This document shows, in pieces, positions 1 to 8,363 of a DNA stretch of 64,000 bases. Location: positions 231,368 through 295,367 of the forward strand of contig LNEV01000007.1 of NCBI GenBank assembly GCA_001464335.1. The letters run 5' to 3'. The position numbers and the translations under genes are program-made. Each line of letters opens with the position of its first letter. Position 1 is the first letter of the stretch. Under the pieces are notes generated by a model. The model was not told the origin of the DNA and ran no database searches. It worked only from the letters and a program-made list of their open reading frames with translations. The stretch is from Rhizobiales bacterium Ga0077545. GTDB taxonomy: Bacteria > Pseudomonadota > Alphaproteobacteria > Rhizobiales > Methylopilaceae.

Positions 1-607
1 CCGCACGGTTCAGCCCATACAGAAGAAGAACCACACCAGCGGCACCCGCAAGCATGAGCGCATCGAGGGAACTCGTGTAGAACAACGCAATGATGACCAC
101 AGCACCAAGATCGTCGATGATCGCCAGCGCGGTGAGGAAGACGCGCAGCGACATCGGCACCCGCGGACCGAGCAGCGACAGCACACCGAGCGCAAAGGCG
201 ATATCGGTCGCGGCCGGAATGGCCCAGCCATTCGGGTGCCCGCCCTCGCCCATATTGAAGGCGAGGTAGACGATGGCGGGCCCTGCCATGCCGCCAAGCG
301 CCGCGCTTCCCGGAAGGACGCGGCGCGACCAGCTGGACAGCTGACCGTCCAGAACCTCGCGTTTGATTTCGAGCCCGACGAGCAGGAAGAACACGGCCAT
401 CAGGCCGTCATTGATCCAGTGCAGGACCGAAAGCCCGCCGACATAGACATGAAGATAATGATCGTAGGCGCCGTAGAGCGGCGAGTTGGCGATGATCAGC
501 GCCAGCAGCGCGGTGCCCATGAGAATGATGCCGCCGGAGGAGGAACTCTGGAGCAGTTCCCGGAGAACCGAGACCGGACGGGTGGCGCGTTTCTGATCAG
601 CAGACAT
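1..607 (-). CDS. nhaA: Na+/H+ antiporter NhaA, N-terminal part (runs off the left edge)
   Basis: The frame encodes about 202 residues from an ATG at 607 and is cut by the window edge; NhaA is usually near 390 residues. It is a polytopic inner-membrane antiporter that expels Na+ in exchange for protons. The diagnostic TDIAFALG motif (Asp136) and the IDDLGA motif with paired Asp163-Asp164 match the ion-binding aspartates of E. coli NhaA. Hydrophobic helices are visible around residues 25-45, 58-80 and 100-120. It is transcribed away from tRNA-His. Family assignment is secure; the missing C-terminus cannot be judged. Confidence 0.93.
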   Translation of the reverse strand, partial: MSADQKRATRPVSVLRELLQSSSSGGIILMGTALLALIIANSPLYGAYDHYLHVYVGGLSVLHWINDGLMAVFFLLVGLEIKREVLDGQLSSWSRRVLPGSAALGGMAGPAIVYLAFNMGEGGHPNGWAIPAATDIAFALGVLSLLGPRVPMSLRVFLTALAIIDDLGAVVIIALFYTSSLDALMLAGAAGVVLLLYGLNRA

Positions 608-815
608 GGTTGTGCGTTCCCTCAGGGCAGAAGTTTACGAAGTCCTCCGTAAATTCTGGGAATCCCAAGGCGCACGCAGCACACGCCACGCAGGTTTATA
701 GAGCCGCCACCCGTGCCGCACCACAGGCAAGCCGCCCGCGAGGGTTCACGGATTGGTGAATGAATGCAGGGCCCGCACCTGGCGGAACCATCCAACGGCC
801 ATGTTGTCAGGGGAA

Positions 816-892
816 TGGTACAGCCACCCCGGCTTGAACGGGGGACCTCTAGATCCACAATCTAGCGCTCTAACCAACTGAGCTATGGCTGC
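816..892 (-). tRNA. tRNA-His (GTG)
   Basis: A full cloverleaf folds on the minus strand: 7-bp acceptor stem (GCAGCCA with TGGCTGT, the last pair being G-U), D-arm GCTC/GAGC, anticodon loop TTGTGGA with GTG, T-arm CCCCG-TTCAAGC-CGGGG and an encoded CCA. Position 73 is A and the base before G1 is T, so the usual G-1:C73 pair of tRNA-His is absent. Loss of that pair is a known trait of a large alphaproteobacterial clade, where HisRS has co-adapted. Confidence 0.95.
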
Positions 893-1054
893 ACGATGGG
901 CGTTACCTAAGAGAATTTGGCGTTACCGGCAAGCGGGGAAAAACATCCACAGGCAGACAGCCCAGATTAACGCTGAGAATCGACCGCATCTGTGGTCGAA
1001 TGGACCCCGGCAGGCCTATCCTCTAATCCACGGGGAGGGGAAATTCACCGAACC

Positions 1055-3109
1055 ATGACCGATATGTCCGCCCTGCCGCCTTTTGACGGCACGCAAGCCA
1101 ATGGCAAGGTGCAGGCCGCACAGCCTGCGCTGCCGCTGCGCTTTATCTGGCAGTCCGACGATCTCGGACGCGTGTCCGGCGTCTCGCCGGAGCTGCTTGC
1201 CGCGATGGGGCCCGATCACGGCATCGAGGGGCGGACCTGGGACGAGCTGCTGTCCGAACCCGATTTCGACGCCGATGGCGATCTGGCCAAGGCATTGTCG
1301 CGCCGCGACACCTGGAGCGGCATCGTCATCCAGCACGCGATCGGCAACGATTATGCGTTGAAGCTCGAACTTGCGGGCCTGCCGGTTTTCGACCGCGACC
1401 GCGCGTTCCGTGGCTATCGCGGCTTCGGCGTCATGCGCGAGGCCCCGTTCCGGGTGGAGCGCGCGGACAGCATTGATTCTCCCCTGCTCGCCATCGTGCC
1501 CGAGCCGCCCCGCGCGGAACCTCCCGTGTTTCTGGAGGAATCGCCGGTCGTTCCGTTCCGCCGTCCAAGTCTCAATTCCGAGGACGACAACACCCTGCGC
1601 GAGATTGCCCGCGCGCTTGCCGCCAGCACCCAGACGGATGCCAGCCTGCTGCGCAGCCTGCCCATCGCCGCCGATGTCGTCAGCTTCCGCAAGGAGGGCG
1701 AAGATGCGTTCGCTCTGCTCGAAAGTCTGCCGAGCGGGCTTCTCGTTCACCGGCTCGGAATCCCCTTGTTCGCCAATCGGGCGTTTCTCGATCTGACGGG
1801 CTTCGAGGATCTCGCAGCCCTGAACCAGCACGGACTGGACAATCTGTTCAATGAGCGCCCGGAAGGGGCCGGCGACCCGAAAGGCCTCAGCCTGCGCACC
1901 GCCACGGGGCGCCGGATCAAGGTGGATGCCCATCTGAAAACCGTGCGCTGGGAGGGCGATTCCGCGAGCCTTCTGTTTGTCGATCATGTCGCGGGCGCGA
2001 CAGCGGACACGAGCCGCGAGCGCGAACTCGCCGCCATGCTCGACATCGCGAGCGATGCGGTGGTGGGACTGGACCCGTCGGGCCGGATCGTTTCGGCCAA
2101 TCGGGGCGCCGAGCTGATGTTCGGCTATGAGGGTCTCGAACTCGAAGGCCGCAGCTTTACGCTTCTGATCGGTGCGGACAATCACCGCAGCGCGTTCGAA
2201 TATCTCGGCGACGTCGCAGCCCAACGTCCGCACAAGAGCGGCGGGCGCAAGGTGACGGGCATCGCACGCCGCGGCGGCGCAATGCCGCTTGTCATGACGC
2301 TCGGCAGAATATCGGAGACGAAGTTCTGCGCGGTGTTCCGCGATGTTTCCGATTTCCACCGCGCCGAACAGGAACTGCGCGCCGCCAAAAGCCGCGCCGA
2401 GGAAATGAGCGCCCAGAAATCGGACTTCCTGGCCCGCGTCAGCCACGAAGTGCGCACGCCCCTGAACGCCATTCTGGGCTTCACCGAGGTGATGCTTGAG
2501 GAGAAATTCGGCCCCCTCGCCTCCGAGCGCTACCGCGATTACCTCACCGAAATCCACAATTCGGGCGAGCACATCATCAGCCTCGTCAACGATCTGCTGG
2601 ACCTCGCCAAGATCGAGGCCGGGCGCCTCGACCTGAACTTCGCCCGCGCCGACCTGAACCAGACGGTCGCGGCGGCCGTCGCCATGCTGCAGCCCGAAGC
2701 GAACGCCAACCGCGTCATCATCCGCACGAGCCTGGGGCCCGATGTGCCGGCCGTCATCGCCGACGAGCGCAGCCTCAAGCAGATCGCCATCAACCTCGTC
2801 GCCAATGCCGTGAAGTACACCAAGGCCGGCGGTCAGGTGATCGTCTCGACCGCGCTGACGGATCTCGGCCAAATCGTGCTGCGGGTTCGCGACACCGGGA
2901 TAGGCATGACGGCGGACGAGATCGCGCTTGCACTCGAGCCGTTCCGCCAGATCCCGCTGGAGAGCCGCAAAGGCGGAACCGGGCTTGGACTGCCGTTGAC
3001 CAAGGGGCTCGTCGAAGCGAACCAGGCGCAGTTTTCCATCACAAGCGCCCCGTCCGCGGGCACGCTCGTCGAAGTCACGTTTCCCCCGAGCCGCGTTCTC
3101 CCGAGCTAA
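1055..3109 (+). CDS. PAS-domain sensor histidine kinase, PdhS/PleC/DivJ-like
   Basis: Predicted protein of about 684 residues with no obvious membrane segment, so probably cytosolic. A degenerate PAS-like stretch lies near residues 215-265 and a clearer PAS domain near 325-415. Then come HisKA with the H-box SHEVRTPLNAI (His near 463) and HATPase_c with N-box LVANAVKYT and glycine boxes DTGIGM and GGTGLGL. No receiver domain is present. The kinase core resembles Rhizobiales cell-cycle kinases of the PdhS/PleC/DivJ group that act on DivK; that assignment is inference. I chose the ATG at 1055, after GGGGAGGGG; a GTG at 992 in frame would add 21 residues. Confidence 0.85.
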   Translation: MTDMSALPPFDGTQANGKVQAAQPALPLRFIWQSDDLGRVSGVSPELLAAMGPDHGIEGRTWDELLSEPDFDADGDLAKALSRRDTWSGIVIQHAIGNDYALKLELAGLPVFDRDRAFRGYRGFGVMREAPFRVERADSIDSPLLAIVPEPPRAEPPVFLEESPVVPFRRPSLNSEDDNTLREIARALAASTQTDASLLRSLPIAADVVSFRKEGEDAFALLESLPSGLLVHRLGIPLFANRAFLDLTGFEDLAALNQHGLDNLFNERPEGAGDPKGLSLRTATGRRIKVDAHLKTVRWEGDSASLLFVDHVAGATADTSRERELAAMLDIASDAVVGLDPSGRIVSANRGAELMFGYEGLELEGRSFTLLIGADNHRSAFEYLGDVAAQRPHKSGGRKVTGIARRGGAMPLVMTLGRISETKFCAVFRDVSDFHRAEQELRAAKSRAEEMSAQKSDFLARVSHEVRTPLNAILGFTEVMLEEKFGPLASERYRDYLTEIHNSGEHIISLVNDLLDLAKIEAGRLDLNFARADLNQTVAAAVAMLQPEANANRVIIRTSLGPDVPAVIADERSLKQIAINLVANAVKYTKAGGQVIVSTALTDLGQIVLRVRDTGIGMTADEIALALEPFRQIPLESRKGGTGLGLPLTKGLVEANQAQFSITSAPSAGTLVEVTFPPSRVLPS

Positions 3110-3220
3110 GCGCTTCGCATTCCTGATGTTTCCAGAGCCTCGGCGCAGCAGTGCCGCAGCGCGCGTTTTGGCGATTGACTTCCGGCCGCTCAATCCCCAT
3201 TTTACAAGTAATTTCAGTAG

Positions 3221-3237
3221 TTTAGAGAGTTTCTAAA
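3221..3237. promoter_or_regulatory. Irr box (ICE) upstream of bfd
   Basis: The sequence TTTAGAG-AGT-TTCTAAA matches the Irr/ICE consensus TTTAGAA-N3-TTCTAAA with one mismatch. Its inverted repeat extends by one more base pair on each side. It ends 17 nt before the bfd start, where a bound repressor would block transcription. Irr is the alphaproteobacterial Fur-family regulator active in low iron; action here is inferred from the site alone. Confidence 0.75.
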
Positions 3238-3254
3238 CTGCACATGGGTTCGTG

Positions 3255-3542
3255 ATGATCGTTTGCTCCTGCAATGTTCTGTCCGACAGCGCCATCCGGG
3301 AGGCCTGCGCCTCGCTGGACACGGCGCCGCGCACGCCCGGCCAGGTCTATCGCTGCCTTGGCTGCAGCCCGCAGTGCGGTCGCTGCTCGCGCACGATCAA
3401 ATCGATTCTCGAACAGGCCATGGCTGTCTGCCCGGCGGCCTGCGCCGTGTGCCCGAGCCATGCGCACGCGGCCAACGATCACGGCCACGCCCATGACGAA
3501 ATCCACCTGACGGATCTGACGCTCGTCGAAGCCGCCGAGTAG
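3255..3542 (+). CDS. bfd: Bacterioferritin-associated ferredoxin-like (2Fe-2S) protein
   Basis: Protein of 95 residues starting MIVCSCNVLSD, the typical Bfd start. Four cysteines of a BFD-type [2Fe-2S] site are visible: CSC near residues 4-6 and C-x2-C motifs near 34-45. Bfd reduces ferric iron stored in bacterioferritin so that it can be released. The C-terminal extension rich in Cys and His (residues 55-80) is longer than in E. coli Bfd (64 residues) and could bind metal. bfr follows 125 nt downstream, and both genes have their own Irr box. A GTG one codon upstream is possible, but the ATG fits the family. Confidence 0.88.
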   Translation: MIVCSCNVLSDSAIREACASLDTAPRTPGQVYRCLGCSPQCGRCSRTIKSILEQAMAVCPAACAVCPSHAHAANDHGHAHDEIHLTDLTLVEAAE

Positions 3543-3623
3543 GCTTTTCGCCTTTCACCGTCGCTCTTTCGTCTTTTGCGTGTGCCTGCACCTCATTCAG
3601 GCTTGCGCTGCCCCCGACGTGAT

Positions 3624-3640
3624 ATTAGAACGCTTCTAAA
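3624..3640. promoter_or_regulatory. Irr box (ICE) upstream of bfr
   Basis: ATTAGAA-CGC-TTCTAAA matches TTTAGAA-N3-TTCTAAA with one mismatch and lies 28 nt before the bfr start. A second, separate box for bfr suggests independent iron control of storage and release genes. Iron-storage genes are known targets of Irr repression under low iron in this class. Confidence 0.75.
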
Positions 3641-3667
3641 GAAGGTTCTCAAACCGGAGTGCGAGCC

Positions 3668-4147
3668 GTGAAGGGCGACACCAAAGTCATCGATTATCTC
3701 AACCGCGGCCTGCGTTCGGAGCTGACAGCGATCAGCCAGTACTGGCTGCATTTCCGCATCTTCGACAATTGGGGCTTCAAGGGCCTCGCGAAGAAGTGGA
3801 AGGAAGAAAGCATCGAGGAGATGCGCCATGCGGACAAGTTCATCGCCCGCATCCTCTTCCTCGAGGGCTTTCCAAACCTGCAGGTGCTGGACCCGCTCCG
3901 CATCGGCCAGTCCGTGAAGGAAATCCTCGAAAGCGATCTCGCCGCCGAGCACGATGCGCGTAAGCTCTATCAGGAAGCCGCCAGCTATTGCCGCGAAGTC
4001 GGCGATTATCCGAGCGAAAATCTCTTCAAGGAACTGATGGCCGACGAGGAAGGCCACATCGACTTCCTGGAAGAACAGCTCGATCTCATCGCCAAGCTCG
4101 GTGTCGAACTCTACTCCCAGCACCATATCGGCGAGCTGGAAGGCTGA
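3668..4147 (+). CDS. bfr: Bacterioferritin
   Basis: 159-residue haem-containing 24-mer iron-storage protein. The protein starts with GTG giving (M)[11 protein letters not shown], preceded by GGAG at good spacing; a GTG at 3659 would add three residues not found in the family. Ferroxidase ligands are visible: Glu in LRSELTAI, Glu-Met-Arg-His in EEMRHAD (the Met is the haem ligand equivalent to Met52 of E. coli), Glu in LAAEHDA, and Glu/His in ADEEGHID. Length and residues match canonical Bfr. It oxidises Fe(II) and stores the ferric core in the cytosol; Bfd next door would release it. Confidence 0.96.
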   Translation: MKGDTKVIDYLNRGLRSELTAISQYWLHFRIFDNWGFKGLAKKWKEESIEEMRHADKFIARILFLEGFPNLQVLDPLRIGQSVKEILESDLAAEHDARKLYQEAASYCREVGDYPSENLFKELMADEEGHIDFLEEQLDLIAKLGVELYSQHHIGELEG

Positions 4148-4176
4148 AGTCTTTCCAAAGCTGGAACGTGAATGTG

Positions 4177-4207
4177 AACGCCCGGCACAGCCGGGCGTTT
4201 TCGTTTG
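4177..4207 (+). terminator. Intrinsic terminator after bfr
   Basis: Perfect 10-bp inverted repeat (AACGCCCGGC and its complement) with a 3-nt loop, followed by TTCGTTT. It ends the bfr transcript. Confidence 0.85.
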
Positions 4208-4381
4208 CGGCACGAAATGCCTGTCACACGGCGCACTTACGTGTGTTCTTTTAATTGTTCTAATTATAAGTCACTGAAATCACTGTATTTTCCCGGTTGC
4301 GCGGCTTTCCGCGCCCGCCTACACACCTCCTACATTCGTCTAAGAATGCTCGGACTTCGACCCGAACGGAGGGGATGCCCC

Positions 4382-5413
4382 ATGACAACGACTTTCAAGA
4401 GCGCGCTTTTCCTCAGCGCCTTTGCCAGCCTCATTCCGGCTGCCGCTTCCGCCCAGACCAAGGAAGTGAACATCTACACGACACGCGAGCCGGGCCTCAT
4501 CCAGCCCATCCTCGACGCCTATTCCAAGGAAACGGGCGTCAAGGTGAACTCGATCTTCATCAAGGAAGGTCTGGTCGAGCGCGTAAAGACCGAGGGCGCG
4601 AACTCTCCTGCCGATCTTTTGATCATGGTCGACATCGGAAATCTCAACGACCTCGTCGATGCGGGCGTTACCCAGCCGGTCGTCTCAAAGAAGATCGACG
4701 AAACCGTGCCGCAGAACCTGCGCGCCAAGGATGACAGCTGGATCGCGACGACCCTGCGCTCGCGCGTCATCTACAGCTCGAAAGAGCGCGTGAAGGACGC
4801 CCCGAAGACCTATGAGGATCTCGCCGACGCCAAGTACAAGGGCAAGGTCTGCATCCGCGCCGGCAACCATCCGTACAATGTGGGCCTCATCGCCCATATG
4901 ATCGTCAAGGACGGCGCCGAGAAGACCGAGAAATTCCTGACCGACCTCAAGGCCAATCTCGCCCGTAAGGCCGGCGGCGGCGACCGCGACGTCGCGCGCG
5001 ACATTCTCGCCGGGATCTGCGATGTCGGCATCGCCAACTCCTACTATGTCGGCCTGATGCGTTCGGGCAAAGGCGGCGAGGACCAGGTGAAGTGGGGCGA
5101 GGCCATTAACGTCACGCTGCCGACCTTCGCCGACGGCAAGGGTACGCACGTCAACGTGTCGGGTGTCGCGCTCGCGAAGAACGCACCGAACAAGGACGAA
5201 GCCGTCAAGCTGATCGAATTCTTCGTGACGCCGGACGCGCAGAAGATCTTCGCCGAAGCGAACTACGAATATCCGGTCATCGAAGGCGCCGAAGTCAATG
5301 AGATCGTCAAGAGCTTCGGTGCGCTGAAGCCCGACGCCGTTTCGCTGACCGATGTCGCCAAGGCCCGCAAGCAGGCTGCCGAACTCGTCGACAAGGTCGG
5401 CTTCAACAACTGA
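4382..5413 (+). CDS. Periplasmic ferric iron-binding protein of an ABC importer (FbpA/FutA/AfuA-like)
   Basis: 343-residue secreted protein. Signal peptide about residues 1-25 ending ASAQ. The mature part has the iron-binding class pattern: VNIYTTREP at the start, GLVERVKTEGANSPADLL, then SRVIYSSKE and the paired tyrosines in ANSYYVG that coordinate Fe(III) in FbpA-type proteins. The start at 4382 has AGGGG upstream. It sits just after the iron-storage genes and is followed by the matching permease after a strong terminator. Ferric iron is the best substrate guess; other trivalent metals cannot be excluded. Confidence 0.88.
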   Translation: MTTTFKSALFLSAFASLIPAAASAQTKEVNIYTTREPGLIQPILDAYSKETGVKVNSIFIKEGLVERVKTEGANSPADLLIMVDIGNLNDLVDAGVTQPVVSKKIDETVPQNLRAKDDSWIATTLRSRVIYSSKERVKDAPKTYEDLADAKYKGKVCIRAGNHPYNVGLIAHMIVKDGAEKTEKFLTDLKANLARKAGGGDRDVARDILAGICDVGIANSYYVGLMRSGKGGEDQVKWGEAINVTLPTFADGKGTHVNVSGVALAKNAPNKDEAVKLIEFFVTPDAQKIFAEANYEYPVIEGAEVNEIVKSFGALKPDAVSLTDVAKARKQAAELVDKVGFNN

Positions 5414-5422
5414 TCCGAGGTG

Positions 5423-5458
5423 AAGGCGGCCCGGCGCGTGCCGGGCCGCCTTCTTTTT
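5423..5458 (+). terminator. Strong intrinsic terminator between iron-binding protein and permease
   Basis: A perfect 13-bp inverted repeat (5423-5435 with 5440-5452) with loop GCGT is followed by CTTTTT. The permease start codon is only 4 nt beyond the T-tract, so little permease should be made by read-through. Confidence 0.88.
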
Positions 5459-5462
5459 CATC

Positions 5463-7184
5463 ATGGCCGAACTGACCGCCGCCCATACGCCCTCCCGCAC
5501 CGTCCGTGCGCGCCCGAGCGGCTGGCTGATCGCAAGCGGCATCATTACGTTTTTCGTGCTGGCTCCTGTCTTCGCGCTGGCGGCCATCGCGCTGCGCGGC
5601 TCCGGCGATATGTGGCCGCATCTTCTCGCCTATGTCCTGCCGGTCGCGCTGAGGGACACGGCCTTTCTTCTGATCGGCGTCGCCTGTGTGGCGGGCGTGA
5701 TCGGCGTCGGCACGGCCTGGCTCGTGACCGCACACACATTCGCCGGCCGCTCGTTCTTCGACTGGGCCCTGCTGCTGCCGCTCGCCGTGCCGACCTACAT
5801 CATGGCCTATGCAAGCCTTGATCTTATGCATCCGCTCGGGCCGGTGCAGGGCGCGATCCGCTTCATGCTGGGCATCGACAGCCCCGCCGATTTCCGCCTG
5901 CCGGACATCCGCTCGATGTGGGGCGCCATCCTGCTGTTCGGGCTTGTCCTTTATCCTTACGTCTACCTGACGACGCGGGCGATGTTCCTCATGCAATCGG
6001 CCTGCGTGATCGACGTGTCGCGCACCCTGGGCGCAAGCCGGATGCAGAGCTTTTTTCGCGTCGCGCTGCCGCTCGCCCGCCCGGCCATTGCCGTCGGCCT
6101 CAGCCTTGTCATGATGGAGGCGCTGAACGATCTCGGCGCGTCCGACATTCTCGGCGTGCGTACGCTGACGGTCTCCATCTATTCGACCTGGGTCAACTCG
6201 TCCTCGCTGGAGGGCGCGGCGCAGATCGCCCTCGTCATGCTCGCCATCGTCGTGGCCCTCGTTGCGTGGGAGCGTTATGCGCGCCGCAATCAGCGTTTCA
6301 ACGCCCAGGCGCAGCGAAGCCGCCGCATCGCCCCGCTTCCTCTGAAAGGCGGCGCGGCGCTCGGTGCGATCATCGCTTGCGCGGTTCCCATCCTGTTCGG
6401 ATTTGCCGCCCCTGCGCTCTATCTCGTCAATGAAGCCTGCAAGGTTTTGATGCGCAGCGGCTTTCCGCGACACACCCTTACCGAAGCCTGGCACACGATC
6501 ACCCTTGCGACGGCCGCGACCATCGTCACCGTGAGCCTCGGTCTCGTTCTCGCCTACACCGCGCGCACCTTGCGCGGCTCGTTGCCACCCCTTCTCGTCC
6601 GGCTCGGCAGCGTCGGCTATGCCATCCCCGGCACGGTGCTTGCCGTCGGCCTGCTCACCCCGCTCGCCGCCATGGACAATGCGGTCGATGGCGTGATGCG
6701 CCAATGGTTCGGCTTTTCGACAGGGCTTCTGCTGTCCGGCACGATCATCGCGCTGGTCTATGCGTACACGGTGCGTTTCCTCGCGATTTCCGCGGGCGGC
6801 GCGGAAGCCGGCTTCCAGAAGATCGCGCCGAGCCTCGATGCCGCGGCGCGCAATCTCGGCGAGAACGCGGGCGGTGTCGTCAAGCGCATTCATCTGCCGC
6901 TGTTGCGTCCTGCCCTTGGCGGCGCGGCGCTTCTCGTCTTCGTGGATTCGATGAAGGAATTGTCGGCGACCCTTTTGCTGCGTCCCTTCAATTTCGAAAC
7001 GCTTGCGACTTATGTCTATGCCGAGGCCTCGCGCGGCACCTACGAGGACGGCTCGGTCGCGGCCTTGATGATCGTTCTTGTCGGGCTTCTGCCCGTTGCC
7101 TTCCTTGCCAAGGCGAGCCGCCTGCCGCATGCAGAAGGCGCGCGCGCCGGCTCGGAAAGGATTTCCTCCGGCTCTGCGGGTTGA
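5463..7184 (+). CDS. Iron ABC transporter permease, two fused permease domains (FbpB/HitB-like)
   Basis: 573-residue inner-membrane protein with two BPD_transp_1 halves of about six helices each. Each half has an EAA-type loop that docks the ATPase: near SRTLGASRMQSFFRVALPL in the first half and AARNLGENAGGVVKRIHLPL in the second. Such fused permeases are typical of ferric-iron importers (FbpB, SfuB). No ABC ATPase gene is adjacent, so the energiser must be encoded elsewhere or shared. The ATG at 5463 has no evident ribosome site and sits directly after a terminator; expression may be weak or start inside the hairpin region. Confidence 0.88.
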   Translation: MAELTAAHTPSRTVRARPSGWLIASGIITFFVLAPVFALAAIALRGSGDMWPHLLAYVLPVALRDTAFLLIGVACVAGVIGVGTAWLVTAHTFAGRSFFDWALLLPLAVPTYIMAYASLDLMHPLGPVQGAIRFMLGIDSPADFRLPDIRSMWGAILLFGLVLYPYVYLTTRAMFLMQSACVIDVSRTLGASRMQSFFRVALPLARPAIAVGLSLVMMEALNDLGASDILGVRTLTVSIYSTWVNSSSLEGAAQIALVMLAIVVALVAWERYARRNQRFNAQAQRSRRIAPLPLKGGAALGAIIACAVPILFGFAAPALYLVNEACKVLMRSGFPRHTLTEAWHTITLATAATIVTVSLGLVLAYTARTLRGSLPPLLVRLGSVGYAIPGTVLAVGLLTPLAAMDNAVDGVMRQWFGFSTGLLLSGTIIALVYAYTVRFLAISAGGAEAGFQKIAPSLDAAARNLGENAGGVVKRIHLPLLRPALGGAALLVFVDSMKELSATLLLRPFNFETLATYVYAEASRGTYEDGSVAALMIVLVGLLPVAFLAKASRLPHAEGARAGSERISSGSAG

Positions 7185-7232
7185 ACTTCCCCGAAAGAAT
7201 ATGGTTGTTGCAGGGAACTCACGGAGCCCTCG

Positions 7233-8345
7233 ATGATCAAAATTCTTCCGCCGCTCGTTATTTCCTGGGCGACGGTCCTTGCCTTCTTCCTGTTCGGATC
7301 GTCCTGGCTGACCGGCTTCACGCCGCTCTTTGCCTTTTTCATTTTCTCGTGGCTGCTCATCGCGATCACGTTCTCGGCCCTGACCGTCGTCCATGAGGCC
7401 GAAGAACTCGCCCATCTTCTCGGCGAGCCGCTCGGCACGCTCATCCTGACCCTGTCTATCGTCATCATCGAAGTCGCGCTGATTTCCGCAGTCATGCTCA
7501 GTGCCACGGAAGCTCCGACGCTCGCTCGCGATACGATGTTTGCAGTTCTGATGATCGTGCTGAACGGCGTCGTCGGCATCGGCCTTCTGATGGGCGGCCT
7601 GCGCCATCATGAGCAGGAGTACAATCTCCAGGGCGCCTCGGCCTATCTGGCCATTCTCATTCCGCTGACCCTGATCGCAATGGTGCTGCCGAACTTCACC
7701 ACCTCGACCGCCGACGGCACCTTGACCGCGTTTCAGGGAGTTTCGTTCTCCGTCTTTACGATGGTTCTTTACGGACTGTTCCTGTTCCTGCAGACCGGGC
7801 GCCACAAGGGCTTCTTCGTGGGCCCGGATCTCGACGAGAACACCCATGTCGCGGGCACGGACGCGCTGCCGCCCGACCGCGCGCCCAGCGCGAGCGAAAT
7901 CGGCAAACATGTCCTGCTCCTGCTGCTGAACATCCTGCCAATCGTCATTCTCGCGAAAAGCCTTGCGGGCGTTCTCGACTACAGCATTGCGGCTCTCAAC
8001 GCGCCGGTCGCGCTGGGCGGCATCCTGATCGCGATGGTGGTGTTTACCCCGGAAGGCATCTCGGCCTACCGCGCCATCGTGTCGAACCAGTTGCAGCGCG
8101 CTGTCAATCTGTGCCTTGGCGCGGCGGCCTCGACGATCGGTCTGACGATTCCGGCCGTCATGGCGATCGCGCTGTTCACGGGCAAGACGGTGATCCTCGG
8201 GCTGTCGAACATCAACATGGTGCTGCTGGCGATGACGCTGTTCGTCTGCTCCATCACCTTCTCGAACATCCGCACGACCATGCTGGAAGGCGCCGTGCAT
8301 TTCACGATCTTCCTGGTGTTCCTGACGCTCGTGTTCAGCCCCTGA
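7233..8345 (+). CDS. chaA: ChaA-type Ca2+/Na+/K+ : H+ antiporter (CaCA family)
   Basis: 370-residue polytopic membrane protein, the same size as E. coli ChaA (366). It has the two CaCA alpha-repeat motifs: HEAEELAHLLGEPLGTLIL near residues 50-70 in the first half, and VFTPEGISAYRA near 270-282 in the second, each with the acidic residue used in cation exchange. A short acidic cytosolic loop lies near residues 185-220. It exports cations in exchange for protons, helping salt or alkali tolerance. A GGAG ribosome site precedes the ATG. Exact ion preference cannot be read from sequence. Confidence 0.85.
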   Translation: MIKILPPLVISWATVLAFFLFGSSWLTGFTPLFAFFIFSWLLIAITFSALTVVHEAEELAHLLGEPLGTLILTLSIVIIEVALISAVMLSATEAPTLARDTMFAVLMIVLNGVVGIGLLMGGLRHHEQEYNLQGASAYLAILIPLTLIAMVLPNFTTSTADGTLTAFQGVSFSVFTMVLYGLFLFLQTGRHKGFFVGPDLDENTHVAGTDALPPDRAPSASEIGKHVLLLLLNILPIVILAKSLAGVLDYSIAALNAPVALGGILIAMVVFTPEGISAYRAIVSNQLQRAVNLCLGAAASTIGLTIPAVMAIALFTGKTVILGLSNINMVLLAMTLFVCSITFSNIRTTMLEGAVHFTIFLVFLTLVFSP

Positions 8346-8363
8346 CGCGTGCCGGGCGGCGAG

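Noticed and set aside
1016..3193. A long minus-strand open frame opposite the histidine kinase
   Set aside because: Shadow of the kinase gene in high-GC DNA; no recognisable motif.
4248..4270. Irr-like sequence upstream of the iron-binding protein
   Set aside because: One half (TTCTAAT) fits but the other matches only about four of seven positions, so it is too weak.
5403..8300. A very long minus-strand open frame (about 965 codons) opposite the permease and antiporter
   Set aside because: Composition is low-complexity Arg/Gln/Asp-rich, as expected from the mirror of GC-rich membrane-protein codons. No domain or ribosome site; the plus-strand genes are clearly real.
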